Shown in pieces: positions 52,683 through 61,455 of a stretch of 64,000 nt of DNA. The DNA comes from Flavobacteriaceae bacterium (GTDB lineage Bacteria > Bacteroidota > Bacteroidia > Flavobacteriales > Flavobacteriaceae). The position numbers and the translations under genes are program-made. The stretch covers positions 186,001 to 250,000 of the forward strand of contig JAITMD010000008.1 of the NCBI GenBank assembly GCA_031277535.1. Direction: 5' to 3'. The notes beneath the pieces were generated by a model. That model worked only from the letters and a program-made list of their open reading frames with translations. It was not told where the DNA came from and did not search any database. Each line of letters starts with the position of its first letter. The first letter of the stretch is position 1.

Positions 52683-53923
52683 TATGCTTCAACTATTTTA
52701 TACAGTTTGTCTGATAGACGTATTCTGAACGGAATCTTGATAGTACAGTCATCCCCTTTCGTTGCTTTCTCTACTTTCTGCTCGTTTACGAATAGTTCCT
52801 CTACGATTAACTCTTGTGCACCAGTACTTGGCCCCGTGATAAGGATCTTATCACCCACCTTGATATCATAAGCCTCAATCTTAAACTCTCCGATAGACGC
52901 TTTCTGAAAGTAGTGAGCAGCTTTACCTACATACACTTTCTTCTGTGTCGCATTACTACCAGGGTTATCACTCCACTCACCTAATTTCTGTCCTAAGTAA
53001 TATCCACTCCAGAATCCACGATTATACACTGTCTCTAAAGCCATCATCCACTCCGCTACTTTCTCTTGAGAGTAAGTACCATCAGCGATAGCGTCAATAG
53101 CCTCACGGTAAGTACGTATCACAGTGGCTACATACTCAGGAGCTCTACCTCTACCTTCTATCTTCAATACTTTAGTACCTGCATCAATCACTTGATCTAA
53201 GAAGTCTAATGTACATAGATCCTTAGGCGACATCATATACTCGTTATCTATCTCAATCTCAAAACCACTCTCTTGGTCAATAACCGTGTACTTCTTACGA
53301 CAGTTTTGTTTGCACGCTCCTCTATTGGCAGATGAGTTATGTGAGTGTAAACTTAGGTAACATTTACCAGATACAGCCATACACAGTGCTCCGTGACCGA
53401 AGATCTCTATCTCTACCAAGTTACCAGAAGGTCCCTTCACTTGTTCTCTTTCGATCGCTTCAGTAATCTTCTTTACTTGGCGCAAGCTCAACTCACGCGA
53501 TAGCACAATAGTATCAGCGAATAAGCTGTAGAACTTAACAGTCTCAATGTTCGTCACATTAAGTTGAGTAGAGATATGCACTTCTAACCCGATAGCTCGT
53601 GCAGATGCAATAACTGCCTGGTCAGATGCAATAACAGCGGTAAGCCCTGCCTCTTTTGCTTTAGTCAATAAAGTCTTAACCACTGATAAGTCATGGTCAT
53701 AAACGATAGTGTTTAACGTCAAATAAGTACGTACATTCTTCTCTTTACATCTTCTCGCGATTTCTTCTAAATCATCGATAGAAAAGTTCACTGTAGAACG
53801 CGCACGCATATTTAATTGGTCAACTCCGAAATACACTGAGTCAGCCCCGTTGTCTAATGCGGCCTGTAAAGACTCAAAGTTACCTGCAGGAGCCATAAGC
53901 TCTACTCTTCCTGAAACTGTCAT
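52682..53923 (-). CDS. trhP: tRNA U34 5-hydroxylation protein TrhP (peptidase U32 family)
   Basis: A 413-residue U32-family protein: ELMAPAGNFESLQAALDNGA at the N-terminus, the U32 signature EIFGHGALCMAVSGKCYLS, and cysteines in SANRGACKQNCRKKY. In E. coli and Bacillus, TrhP-type proteins make 5-hydroxyuridine at tRNA position 34 in an O2-independent way needing prephenate and Fe-S biogenesis. Residues about 330-413 are the U32 C-terminal beta-barrel domain (YVGKAAHYFQKASIGEF...VGDKILITGPSTG...LYKIVEA). It follows trhO by 11 bp. Confidence 0.88.
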   Translation of the reverse strand: MTVSGRVELMAPAGNFESLQAALDNGADSVYFGVDQLNMRARSTVNFSIDDLEEIARRCKEKNVRTYLTLNTIVYDHDLSVVKTLLTKAKEAGLTAVIASDQAVIASARAIGLEVHISTQLNVTNIETVKFYSLFADTIVLSRELSLRQVKKITEAIEREQVKGPSGNLVEIEIFGHGALCMAVSGKCYLSLHSHNSSANRGACKQNCRKKYTVIDQESGFEIEIDNEYMMSPKDLCTLDFLDQVIDAGTKVLKIEGRGRAPEYVATVIRTYREAIDAIADGTYSQEKVAEWMMALETVYNRGFWSGYYLGQKLGEWSDNPGSNATQKKVYVGKAAHYFQKASIGEFKIEAYDIKVGDKILITGPSTGAQELIVEELFVNEQKVEKATKGDDCTIKIPFRIRLSDKLYKIVEA

Positions 53924-53934
53924 ATCCTTTTGTC

Positions 53935-55293
53935 TTAGTCTATTATTTTATACAATTGGTCATTCTTACGAATACGGAAGTTTAGTTCCATAGTCATTTT
54001 ATCTCCATTATTAGCTGTACTAACCTCAGCACCATTCACCATCATCTTCTCTATAGTTAGTCTTTCATCACCTGTAGTAGGTCCTACGATAGCTATCTTA
54101 TCTCCAACGTTTAACTCCTTGTCAACAATAAACTGCCCTACACTTGCTTTAGTAAAGTAATGTTGAGCTGTACCGATAAGTACTTTGCGTTCTACTTGTT
54201 TCTTGCGGATTTGTGTTACTGCACTTACCTTCACTGCTTTTACCTCATCAGTAGCACTGCGTTCTCCTTGAAACTTTAATGCTTCTGAACGTCCTTTTTT
54301 GAATACTAAGTTTCCTTTTTGTACTCCTTGGCGCAAGCGTTTTTGTTCATCTTCTGGTAACTGAATGATGTCTAAACAATCATCAGAACAACATCCGTGC
54401 ATCTTCTCAGCACACTCATCACACTGAATAAACAATAAGTGACATGCTTCATTAGCACAGTTTACGTGATTATCACATGGTTTACCACATTGGTGGCAGT
54501 TAGAGATAATATCGTCCGTGATACGCTCTCCAAGACGGTGGTCAAACACGAAGTTCTTACCAATGAACTTACTCTCTAATCCTTCTGCTTTTACCTGACG
54601 AGTGTATTCAATAATACCTCCTTCTAATTGGTACACATTCTTAAACCCATTGTGTTTAAAATAAGCTGATGCTTTCTCACAACGGATACCACCTGTACAG
54701 TACATCAATAGGTTTTTCTCCTCTTTGATATCTTCTAACTGGTCTTTGATGATTGGCAGTGATTCACGGAAAGTGTCCACGTCTGGAGTAATCGCTCCTA
54801 CGAAGTGCCCTACTTCACTCTCATAGTGGTTTCTAAAGTCCACTACTACAGTGTTCGGATCTTCTAATAATTCGTTGAATTCTTTTGCCTTTAAGTGAAT
54901 TCCCTTATTAGTAACATCGAATGTGTCATCGTTCAGACCGTCAGCTACAATCTTGTTTCTAACTTTAACTGTTAGTTTTAAGAATGATAAGTCGTCCTGT
55001 TCTACAGCTACATTCAGACGGATTCCCTTCATGAAGTCATATTGCTCTAAAGTATCTCTAAACGCATCAAACTTAGATGCAGGTACAGACATCTGAGCAT
55101 TAATCCCCTCATGGGCTACATAAGTACGTCCTAAAGCGTCTAATGCATTCCAAGCAAGGAATAAATCGTTTCTAAATTGTTCTGGGTTTTCTATTTTGGC
55201 GTACGCATAGAAAGATAAAGTCAAACGGTTCTCTCCCGCTTGCTCGATAAGTTCGGCTCTTTCCTCTGCGCTTAATGTGTTATACAGTTGCAT
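53935..55293 (-). CDS. trhO: O2-dependent tRNA U34 hydroxylase TrhO with extra C-terminal domain
   Basis: A 452-residue rhodanese-family enzyme. An N-terminal ferredoxin-like domain (LSFYAYAKIENPEQFRNDL, YVAHEGINAQMSV) precedes the rhodanese domain with catalytic Cys199 in YCTGGIRCEK, and a Cys-rich zinc-type region (about 266-306). The E. coli protein ends near residue 350; here a linker and an 83-residue domain follow (370-452, VLIGTAQHYFTKASVGQFIV...LYKIID), clearly homologous to the C-terminus of the adjacent TrhP. TrhO and TrhP are the two known routes to ho5U34. It is the first gene of the operon, with TATCTTTG about 62 bp upstream. Confidence 0.9.
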   Translation of the reverse strand: MQLYNTLSAEERAELIEQAGENRLTLSFYAYAKIENPEQFRNDLFLAWNALDALGRTYVAHEGINAQMSVPASKFDAFRDTLEQYDFMKGIRLNVAVEQDDLSFLKLTVKVRNKIVADGLNDDTFDVTNKGIHLKAKEFNELLEDPNTVVVDFRNHYESEVGHFVGAITPDVDTFRESLPIIKDQLEDIKEEKNLLMYCTGGIRCEKASAYFKHNGFKNVYQLEGGIIEYTRQVKAEGLESKFIGKNFVFDHRLGERITDDIISNCHQCGKPCDNHVNCANEACHLLFIQCDECAEKMHGCCSDDCLDIIQLPEDEQKRLRQGVQKGNLVFKKGRSEALKFQGERSATDEVKAVKVSAVTQIRKKQVERKVLIGTAQHYFTKASVGQFIVDKELNVGDKIAIVGPTTGDERLTIEKMMVNGAEVSTANNGDKMTMELNFRIRKNDQLYKIID

Positions 55294-55354
55294 GCTATAT
55301 ACTTTTAAGTGTAGATTATATATGTTTAAAATCCTAAATGGAAGAATTTCGGTG

Positions 55355-55362
55355 CAAAGATA
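55355..55362 (-). promoter_or_regulatory. Putative -7 element for trhO operon
   Basis: Minus-strand TATCTTTG fits TAnnTTTG, 62 bp upstream of the trhO start. The rest of the 370-bp gap (55363-55663) shows no further structure I can support. Confidence 0.45.
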
Positions 55363-55663
55363 CTATTTTGATCAATAATGGAGAATTAAACATCATAAAA
55401 ATTGCATAAATAACTAAATATCAAAACATTCTAAACTATTTTTAGAATCTCAGCTTCTATTTTAGAAGTACCCTTCTCTATGAATTACTTAAAAGTGTAT
55501 GATTAAACCTAATTAAGCTGGTTTATCTCTTATTAGGAAAAAACACCTTTTACAAAAGAGCCTAAAATATCCCTATAAACAGCCATTTTAGCCCTATAAT
55601 TGACCATAAGTTATGATAAATGAAACATTTATATAGATATTTGTTTCAAATAAAACTCAAAAA

Positions 55664-55993
55664 ATGGATAATAAAACTTTATCAATCGTATCATACATTA
55701 CAGTAATTGGATGGTTAGTAGCCTTCTTTGTAGGAAAAGAAAAAGCAGACAACTTATTAAAATATCACCTAAAACAGGCCTTAGGAGTAGTGATTCTTAG
55801 TATCGTTTTAGGAATAGTGATACAAGTAATAGCTATAATACTTCCTACATTGGCGTGGATAATAAGTTCAGTACTATACATCATCTCAATCGGTTATATG
55901 GTGATAGGAGTACTTAACGCTGCAGGTGAAAAACAAAAACCATTACCTCTTATTGGTGATTGGGCAGATAAGACATTAACTTTTATTAAGTAA
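55664..55993 (+). CDS. DUF4870/Tic20-like small membrane protein
   Basis: A 109-residue protein with about three membrane segments (residues 6-24, 42-65, 68-92) and the LKYHLKQALGV motif typical of DUF4870 proteins, whose fold resembles Tic20. The C-terminal part is PLPLIGDWADKTLTFI. There is no known biochemical role. It is a single gene ending in a strong terminator shared with the DinB gene. Confidence 0.8.
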   Translation: MDNKTLSIVSYITVIGWLVAFFVGKEKADNLLKYHLKQALGVVILSIVLGIVIQVIAIILPTLAWIISSVLYIISIGYMVIGVLNAAGEKQKPLPLIGDWADKTLTFIK

Positions 55994-56002
55994 TTGCATC
56001 AT

Positions 56003-56043
56003 AAAAGAAGAAGGTTGACCTGATTGGTTAACCTTCTTCTTTT
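56003..56043 (+). terminator. Terminator between DUF4870 and DinB genes
   Basis: 18-bp stem (56003-56020 with 56026-56043) with one pair that is G-U only in the rightward transcript, so it favours the plus strand; T-run follows. Confidence 0.75.
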
Positions 56044-56046
56044 TAA

Positions 56047-56493
56047 TTATGCTTTAAAATCAAAGTCATGAAATATTTGACCTAAGTGATGTTCTAAATG
56101 GGATACATAGTCACCAAATAGAAAAGCTAATGTATGTGCATTCGCTGTTCTACGTTTTAATACCTCTTCAGAAATATTACATACAATCTCTAATAGAAAA
56201 GCGTTGTACATCTTCCATGTCTTAATGACTAATTCTTGAGGCATATTTTGATAAGCTGTTGCAGTCACCCAGTCATTCTGTTCATAAGATATCACAGGAT
56301 TATCCTCAAACTGACCTCTCACAAAACGGTGATGATTATTGGTAGCACTATCAATTAAGTGCCCAACTATTTCTTTCTTACTCCACTTATCTGCTGTTGC
56401 TTTATAAGCAAAGTCCTCTTCTGTAAACTCTTCCAGTTTTGCTGGTAGCACATCTATATAATACTGTAGTTTACTTAAATCTGTTGGTGTCAT
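56047..56493 (-). CDS. DinB-family four-helix metalloprotein
   Basis: A 148-residue DinB/YfiT-like protein: MTPTDLSKLQYYIDVLP, WSKKEIVGHLIDSATNNHHR and YVSHLEHHLGQIFHDF. His in GHLIDSA and the HLEHH cluster are the expected three metal-binding positions of the fold. Members include thiol S-transferases and damage-inducible proteins; the specific role is unknown. It is a single gene. Confidence 0.87.
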   Translation of the reverse strand: MTPTDLSKLQYYIDVLPAKLEEFTEEDFAYKATADKWSKKEIVGHLIDSATNNHHRFVRGQFEDNPVISYEQNDWVTATAYQNMPQELVIKTWKMYNAFLLEIVCNISEEVLKRRTANAHTLAFLFGDYVSHLEHHLGQIFHDFDFKA

Positions 56494-56647
56494 ATCTGTG
56501 ATCTTCTTATCTAAAGATAAAAATAGTAAAAGTACCTCTTGAAGATAGTACTAATTATATCAAAGGCTTTTATATTCTACACAAGTACATTTATATACCT
56601 AAAAATACTTATTTTTACGTTAAATTAACTCGAAATAATATAGAATA

Positions 56648-57814
56648 ATGAGGTTTTACATATTAATACTTACGCTACTAACGTCAATGGCTTCCTTTGC
56701 GCAAGAGGGAATACACAAACAAGGAACTATACTCCCAAAAATATATCGTGAAAATCTAACTTATGATATTAAAGATGAGTGCATCCTATTTAATGTTGAA
56801 ATAGAGGGTAAAACATATCGTTTCTTACTTGATACAGGAGCACCTACAACTATAAGTGATAAAATAAAAGGTAACTTTCCTTTCTTAAAAGAAGAGGAGA
56901 TAACAGATGCTGCTACAAATACACAAAAAGTAAACTACGTAACCATTCCTGAGATAAAAATAGGAGCACTTACATTTAAAAACTTTGCAGTAATGTATCA
57001 AGATATGTCTTTGTTTGAAAAGCTACAGATTGATGGAATTATTGGAGCAAACATTGTGAGTAAGAGTGCTTGGGATTTCAATCTTGCAAACAAGAAAATA
57101 ACTATATCAAGTACATTAGATACCAAACAAGTAAACAATACTTTCAAAAAGGTTAAAATACAAAAGACAGAAACAGGGACACCTACATTAACGCTAACTT
57201 ACTTCAACAAAATAAAAGAGAAGAATATATACTTCGATACTGGATATAACGGCTTCTTTTACTTAAGTGGCACTAAATTTAATGAATTGCGTGAGGCTAA
57301 ACTGATCTCAAAGTATATAGAAGGCAACGGTATCGTTAGTCAAAGTGCATTTGGAACAACTGAAGGAATAACTTATATGACTCCACTAAAAATGAAACTG
57401 GGAGAGTATAACTTACCTCCTTTTATATCTGATGTAGATGAAGACGAAGAAAGCAATATGGGTAGTCAATGGTTAAAGTATTATCACACTATTTTGTATA
57501 AAAATCATCTTTATTTCAAAGAAAATAAACAGCCAAAAATAGAATCTTCCTTTAAGTCTTTAGGGATAACCACTTCTGTAATAAATAACGAATTACTCGT
57601 TTCCTTTGTTTGGAACAATACAAATGCCTCTGCTAAAGGCCTTAAACCTAAAGATAAAATCCTTTCAGTAAATCAGAAAGATACCTCAATATTGACAACA
57701 GATGAACTAAACCTCCTAAAACAAGAGGTTAAAAACTTAGATAAAGTAACTCTTGAAATAAATACTAAAGGAAACTTTATTGAACTAACAAAAGACACTA
57801 TCCTATCTATATAA
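56648..57814 (+). CDS. Secreted retropepsin-like aspartyl protease with PDZ domain
   Basis: A 388-residue protein with a signal peptide ending ASFAQE. Two pepsin-like half-domains each carry DTG: Asp62 in FLLDTGAPTTISD and Asp197 in IYFDTGYNGFFYL, so one chain can build a full active site. IDGIIGANIVSKSAWDFNL is the typical G-A-N strand. The C-terminal 90 residues look like a PDZ domain (TNASAKGLKPKDKILSVNQK). The architecture is common in Bacteroidota; periplasmic or surface proteolysis is inferred. A terminator follows. Confidence 0.85.
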   Translation: MRFYILILTLLTSMASFAQEGIHKQGTILPKIYRENLTYDIKDECILFNVEIEGKTYRFLLDTGAPTTISDKIKGNFPFLKEEEITDAATNTQKVNYVTIPEIKIGALTFKNFAVMYQDMSLFEKLQIDGIIGANIVSKSAWDFNLANKKITISSTLDTKQVNNTFKKVKIQKTETGTPTLTLTYFNKIKEKNIYFDTGYNGFFYLSGTKFNELREAKLISKYIEGNGIVSQSAFGTTEGITYMTPLKMKLGEYNLPPFISDVDEDEESNMGSQWLKYYHTILYKNHLYFKENKQPKIESSFKSLGITTSVINNELLVSFVWNNTNASAKGLKPKDKILSVNQKDTSILTTDELNLLKQEVKNLDKVTLEINTKGNFIELTKDTILSI

Positions 57815-57817
57815 ACG

Positions 57818-57847
57818 AATAAAGCGATCCTTTTGGATCGCTTTATT
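57818..57847. terminator. Bidirectional terminator
   Basis: 13-bp perfect stem AATAAAGCGATCC with its complement around TTTT, between convergent genes. Confidence 0.85.
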
Positions 57848-57869
57848 ATTTATACTCCACTTTAATCAA

Positions 57870-58295
57870 TTACTTTTTAGTGAAAGAATCTTTTGACTCT
57901 CCATTAAGTAGGTTTAATGTTTTACCATCAAGAACCTCAAATTTGTAAGATACAGTGTCAACACCAGATGTACCGTTACCGATACTTTCTTGTTCTAAGA
58001 ACAATTTATCTCCTTCTACCCACCATTTATTTGTTTTAAGAGTAGCCATATTAATAGAAGTAGCTGTTCCGTCCTCTTTTAATTCGAATCCTTGAACTTC
58101 TTTGTCGTTAATAGGGTTTGGTTGTGTCCAAGAACCAACCAATACTTTTGTGTCCACAGCTTCAGGTGCTGCAGGAGTTTCTACTGCTTCAGTAGTTGTT
58201 GTTTCTTCTGTTACAGGAGCTTCTTTTTGGTCTTTACAAGAAGCGAAAGCGATAGCTACAAATGCGATAGCTAAAGTCATTTTTGTTAATTTCAT
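57870..58295 (-). CDS. Lipocalin-like lipoprotein
   Basis: A 141-residue lipoprotein; the signal peptide ends at Cys20 (AFASC). A Thr/Glu/Ala/Pro linker (about 26-48) precedes a small beta-sandwich with VGSWTQPN, GFELKEDGTATSINMATL and KWWVEGDKLFLEQESIG, typical of the lipocalin-like/META-type domain in Bacteroidota lipoproteins. Ligand unknown. TACATTTG on the minus strand at 58325-58332 is a likely -7 element. Confidence 0.8.
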   Translation of the reverse strand: MKLTKMTLAIAFVAIAFASCKDQKEAPVTEETTTTEAVETPAAPEAVDTKVLVGSWTQPNPINDKEVQGFELKEDGTATSINMATLKTNKWWVEGDKLFLEQESIGNGTSGVDTVSYKFEVLDGKTLNLLNGESKDSFTKK

Positions 58296-58324
58296 AGCTG
58301 TTTAAATCATTGATTTTGATGAGT

Positions 58325-58332
58325 CAAATGTA
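58325..58332 (-). promoter_or_regulatory. Putative -7 element for the lipocalin-like gene
   Basis: Minus-strand TACATTTG fits TAnnTTTG, 30 bp upstream of the start codon. Confidence 0.45.
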
Positions 58333-58794
58333 TTGCAATCTATGTTAAAATATTCTCGTTATGAATAATTTAACAACAGAATTAATCAGCTAATAAACAA
58401 TGAATTAAAAACAAATTATCTATTCACTAAATTCCTTTTAGTTAAAATAATTTTTACAGTAATCGAGTTCCTTGTATACAACGAAAAAAACAACAAAACT
58501 TCTAATCCCTTCACTGTTAAAAACAACCTATAAGTTACTTCGGTTAAGTAACTTAAAAAACAAAGTACTGCGGTTTATAATAATCAACCTATCTCTAATA
58601 AACACCCATTTATTACTCTTATTATGGAAAACAATTCAAATCATTTAAACTTAATATTCACCTCCATTTAACCTCCCTAAAAACAGGGAATTATCGGTTA
58701 AACAATCATTACTATTTTATTTTTGTTAATTTTACCTTATTAACTGCATTAGTATCATCTACTTTGGAGATCCTTTTTGCTAATACTTAAGTAC
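58333..58794. other. Intergenic region, 462 bp
   Basis: No gene. It contains a 10-bp inverted repeat TAAGTTACTT/AAGTAACTTA at 58531-58555 with a 5-nt loop, not followed by a T-run in either direction, and a TATTTTTG -7-like element at 58718-58725 for the DUF2339 gene. Confidence 0.5.
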
Positions 58795-61425
58795 ATGGAA
58801 TACGTTATTGGTTTTATATTACTTGTCTTGTTCATTCTATTAATACAAATAAATAATAGAATAGCTGACTTACAAAGAAAAGACAGTACGGCAGACAGTA
58901 AACTCAATACGCTTTATCAAACGATAACAGAGTTAAAAAGTACTTTAGGTCGATTAGAATATGAAGTAAAAAAACAATCCACTCCTTATGATCCATTCAA
59001 AGTTGATAAGAAAGAGGATACTATTACAGAACAAAAAGAAACGCTGGTAGATACACAAAAAACAACTCCAGAGGTATCTCCTATTGTAGAAGTTGTAGCA
59101 CCAATTAAAGAGCAAGAAAAAGCGCCTGAAGTAATACATTCAATAAGCGATAATAGCTTAATACAAACTTCTATAAAAGAAAAAATAGATGATGTTCCAT
59201 CTCCAATAGAAACAGATATTACTCAATCAACACCTCCTCCATATCCTCATACAACAAAAGTAGATACAACGACAAAAAAGATTGAGGTAGAAGTACAAGA
59301 AGTAACAAGCTACCACCAATCTACATTAGAAAACGATGTGTTTTTTGAGGGAGTGATAAACAAGGTAAAAAACGTCAATTGGCTAAATGCTATTGGGGTT
59401 ATCACTCTTGTGTTAGGACTTGGCTTTTTTGTGAAATACGCTATAGATAAAGATTGGATTAACGAAGTAGGTCGTGTGGCTTTAGGTATAGCTGTAGGTG
59501 GTGTAATAATAGGTATTGCACACAAATTAAGCCGCAAATACCATGTGTTTTCTTCTGTGCTAATGGGTGGTGGATTTGCAACGTTATATACCACGATTAC
59601 ATTAGCCTTTAGAGAGTACCAAATATTTGGACAAACAACTGCTTTTGCCATACTCATAGTAATTACAGTACTGGCGATATTGTTATCGTTGGCTTACAAA
59701 CGTCAAGAGCTTGCTATCTTCGCTTTTATTGGAGGTATGCTATCTCCCTTATTGGTAAGTACAGGCAACGGAAATCACATAGTATTATTCTCATACATCT
59801 TTTTGCTAAATACAGGTGTACTTGTAGTAGCTGTCCGCGAAAAATGGTTAGTAATAGATAAATTCAGCTTTGTACTAACCTATTTGTACTTGATGGCTTG
59901 GTTTTCGAGTAAGTACAAAGTAGAATATATGTTGGAGACTATTTTGTTCAACGCTGCATTCTTTATACAGTTTATGCTATTACTGGTTTTGCGTTACATC
60001 AAACTATCTAAAGAGAAGTCGAACCTTAATCATTTAATCTATATTGTATCAGCCAACTTTATGACTTTGTTACAATTCTTTATGATACACAATGCAAGTA
60101 ATACAACAAACTTCTTTGGTGTAATTATTATTGGTATGGCCTTAGTAAATGCCTTGTTTATTGTTCTTATTACTCGATCAAAAACAGCTACTATAGACAA
60201 GAACTTTACTTATACGTTGCTGGCATTAACTATCGGCTTGGTTTCTCTGTCTATCCCAGTGCAATTGAGCAAAGTATACATCACCCTTGTATGGGCTGTA
60301 GAAATGTGTGTGTTATTGTGGATATGGACACGTACAAAGGCTAATCTGTTTAGAGTAGGAGCTCTATTAATTGGCTTGTTTACCATTTTCTCATACTTTA
60401 TGGATATTATATTCTTTAGTCCAGAATTTGATTACAATCCAAAAAACGAAACAAGTACACTATTAAATGCTGTACCAATTATTCTTAACTCGTACACCAT
60501 TACTGGAATAGTAGTACTCCTTGCCTTTGGGTTTGCGTATTATACCTTACAAAAACATCCTGTTGAAGAATCAGATACTATAGGATTTAAAAGTTTTTCA
60601 TTGCCAACTACTGCAAACCTAAAAACAGTGTTCTATACATTGATTATAACCATGTTGTATCTTGTTCCTTTCTTGGAAATAGGCTTTCAAGTGGAGGCTC
60701 GTGTAGATGGAGATGTAGCTATACCTATTTACAAAAACTTTTGTTTAAGCATTTATACCTCTCTATTTGCTATAGGATATCTAATGCTATACAAAAAGCA
60801 AGTAAGTAAAAGAATGTATCTTATACATTTAGTTCTGGCTATTATACTACATATTTCCTTTATGCTACTTACGGAAAATGTACGTGCAGATATTGCATAC
60901 TATCAAACACTAAACAGCACCTTGTTTATCCCTCACTTGTTTGGATTTGCTGCTTTGATTTACTACAACTACTGGTTGTACAAAAACAGATCTATTTTCG
61001 AGAAATCATTTGAGAAGTGGTTATTACCTCTTGTATTTGTCTTATTAGTTTTAATTTGTTCTGTAGAACTGGATAACGTATTCGGATGGCTTGTTGCAAA
61101 CAAAGAAAACTATTTTGCTATTATGAAAAATATTAGCTCATATGGTTATCCAATTTTGTGGGGATTAATGGCTATGTCGTTAATGATTTTTGGCATTAAT
61201 ACAAACCAAGCTGATCATCGAAAATTATCGCTTATAAGCTTTGGTATTCTTATTGTGAAATTCTACGCGTATGATGTTTCTCGTATGACACAAGCTGGAA
61301 AAATCATATCATTTGTAGTATTGGGTATTATTATACTGATTGCTTCTTTCTTATTAGAACGCATTAAATTGCTTTTAAAAGATAAAGAGGTAGAGAAAAC
61401 AACAGAAGATCAAGAAGAGAAATAA
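58795..61425 (+). CDS. DUF2339 multi-pass membrane protein
   Basis: An 876-residue protein. It has an N-terminal membrane segment, a short coiled coil (about 24-60) and an acidic disordered linker to about residue 180, then about 24 hydrophobic segments to the end. Family marks include NWLNAIGVITLVLGLGFFVKYAIDKDWI and FASLYTT-like GGGFATLYTTITLAFREYQIF. Start chosen at MEYVIGF (58795) rather than a TTG six codons earlier. DUF2339 proteins are usually next to DUF3999 proteins, as here; function unknown, envelope maintenance is a guess. Confidence 0.87.
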   Translation: MEYVIGFILLVLFILLIQINNRIADLQRKDSTADSKLNTLYQTITELKSTLGRLEYEVKKQSTPYDPFKVDKKEDTITEQKETLVDTQKTTPEVSPIVEVVAPIKEQEKAPEVIHSISDNSLIQTSIKEKIDDVPSPIETDITQSTPPPYPHTTKVDTTTKKIEVEVQEVTSYHQSTLENDVFFEGVINKVKNVNWLNAIGVITLVLGLGFFVKYAIDKDWINEVGRVALGIAVGGVIIGIAHKLSRKYHVFSSVLMGGGFATLYTTITLAFREYQIFGQTTAFAILIVITVLAILLSLAYKRQELAIFAFIGGMLSPLLVSTGNGNHIVLFSYIFLLNTGVLVVAVREKWLVIDKFSFVLTYLYLMAWFSSKYKVEYMLETILFNAAFFIQFMLLLVLRYIKLSKEKSNLNHLIYIVSANFMTLLQFFMIHNASNTTNFFGVIIIGMALVNALFIVLITRSKTATIDKNFTYTLLALTIGLVSLSIPVQLSKVYITLVWAVEMCVLLWIWTRTKANLFRVGALLIGLFTIFSYFMDIIFFSPEFDYNPKNETSTLLNAVPIILNSYTITGIVVLLAFGFAYYTLQKHPVEESDTIGFKSFSLPTTANLKTVFYTLIITMLYLVPFLEIGFQVEARVDGDVAIPIYKNFCLSIYTSLFAIGYLMLYKKQVSKRMYLIHLVLAIILHISFMLLTENVRADIAYYQTLNSTLFIPHLFGFAALIYYNYWLYKNRSIFEKSFEKWLLPLVFVLLVLICSVELDNVFGWLVANKENYFAIMKNISSYGYPILWGLMAMSLMIFGINTNQADHRKLSLISFGILIVKFYAYDVSRMTQAGKIISFVVLGIIILIASFLLERIKLLLKDKEVEKTTEDQEEK

Positions 61426-61455
61426 AATCATTCAAATCGCTTTAAAAAGGAATTG

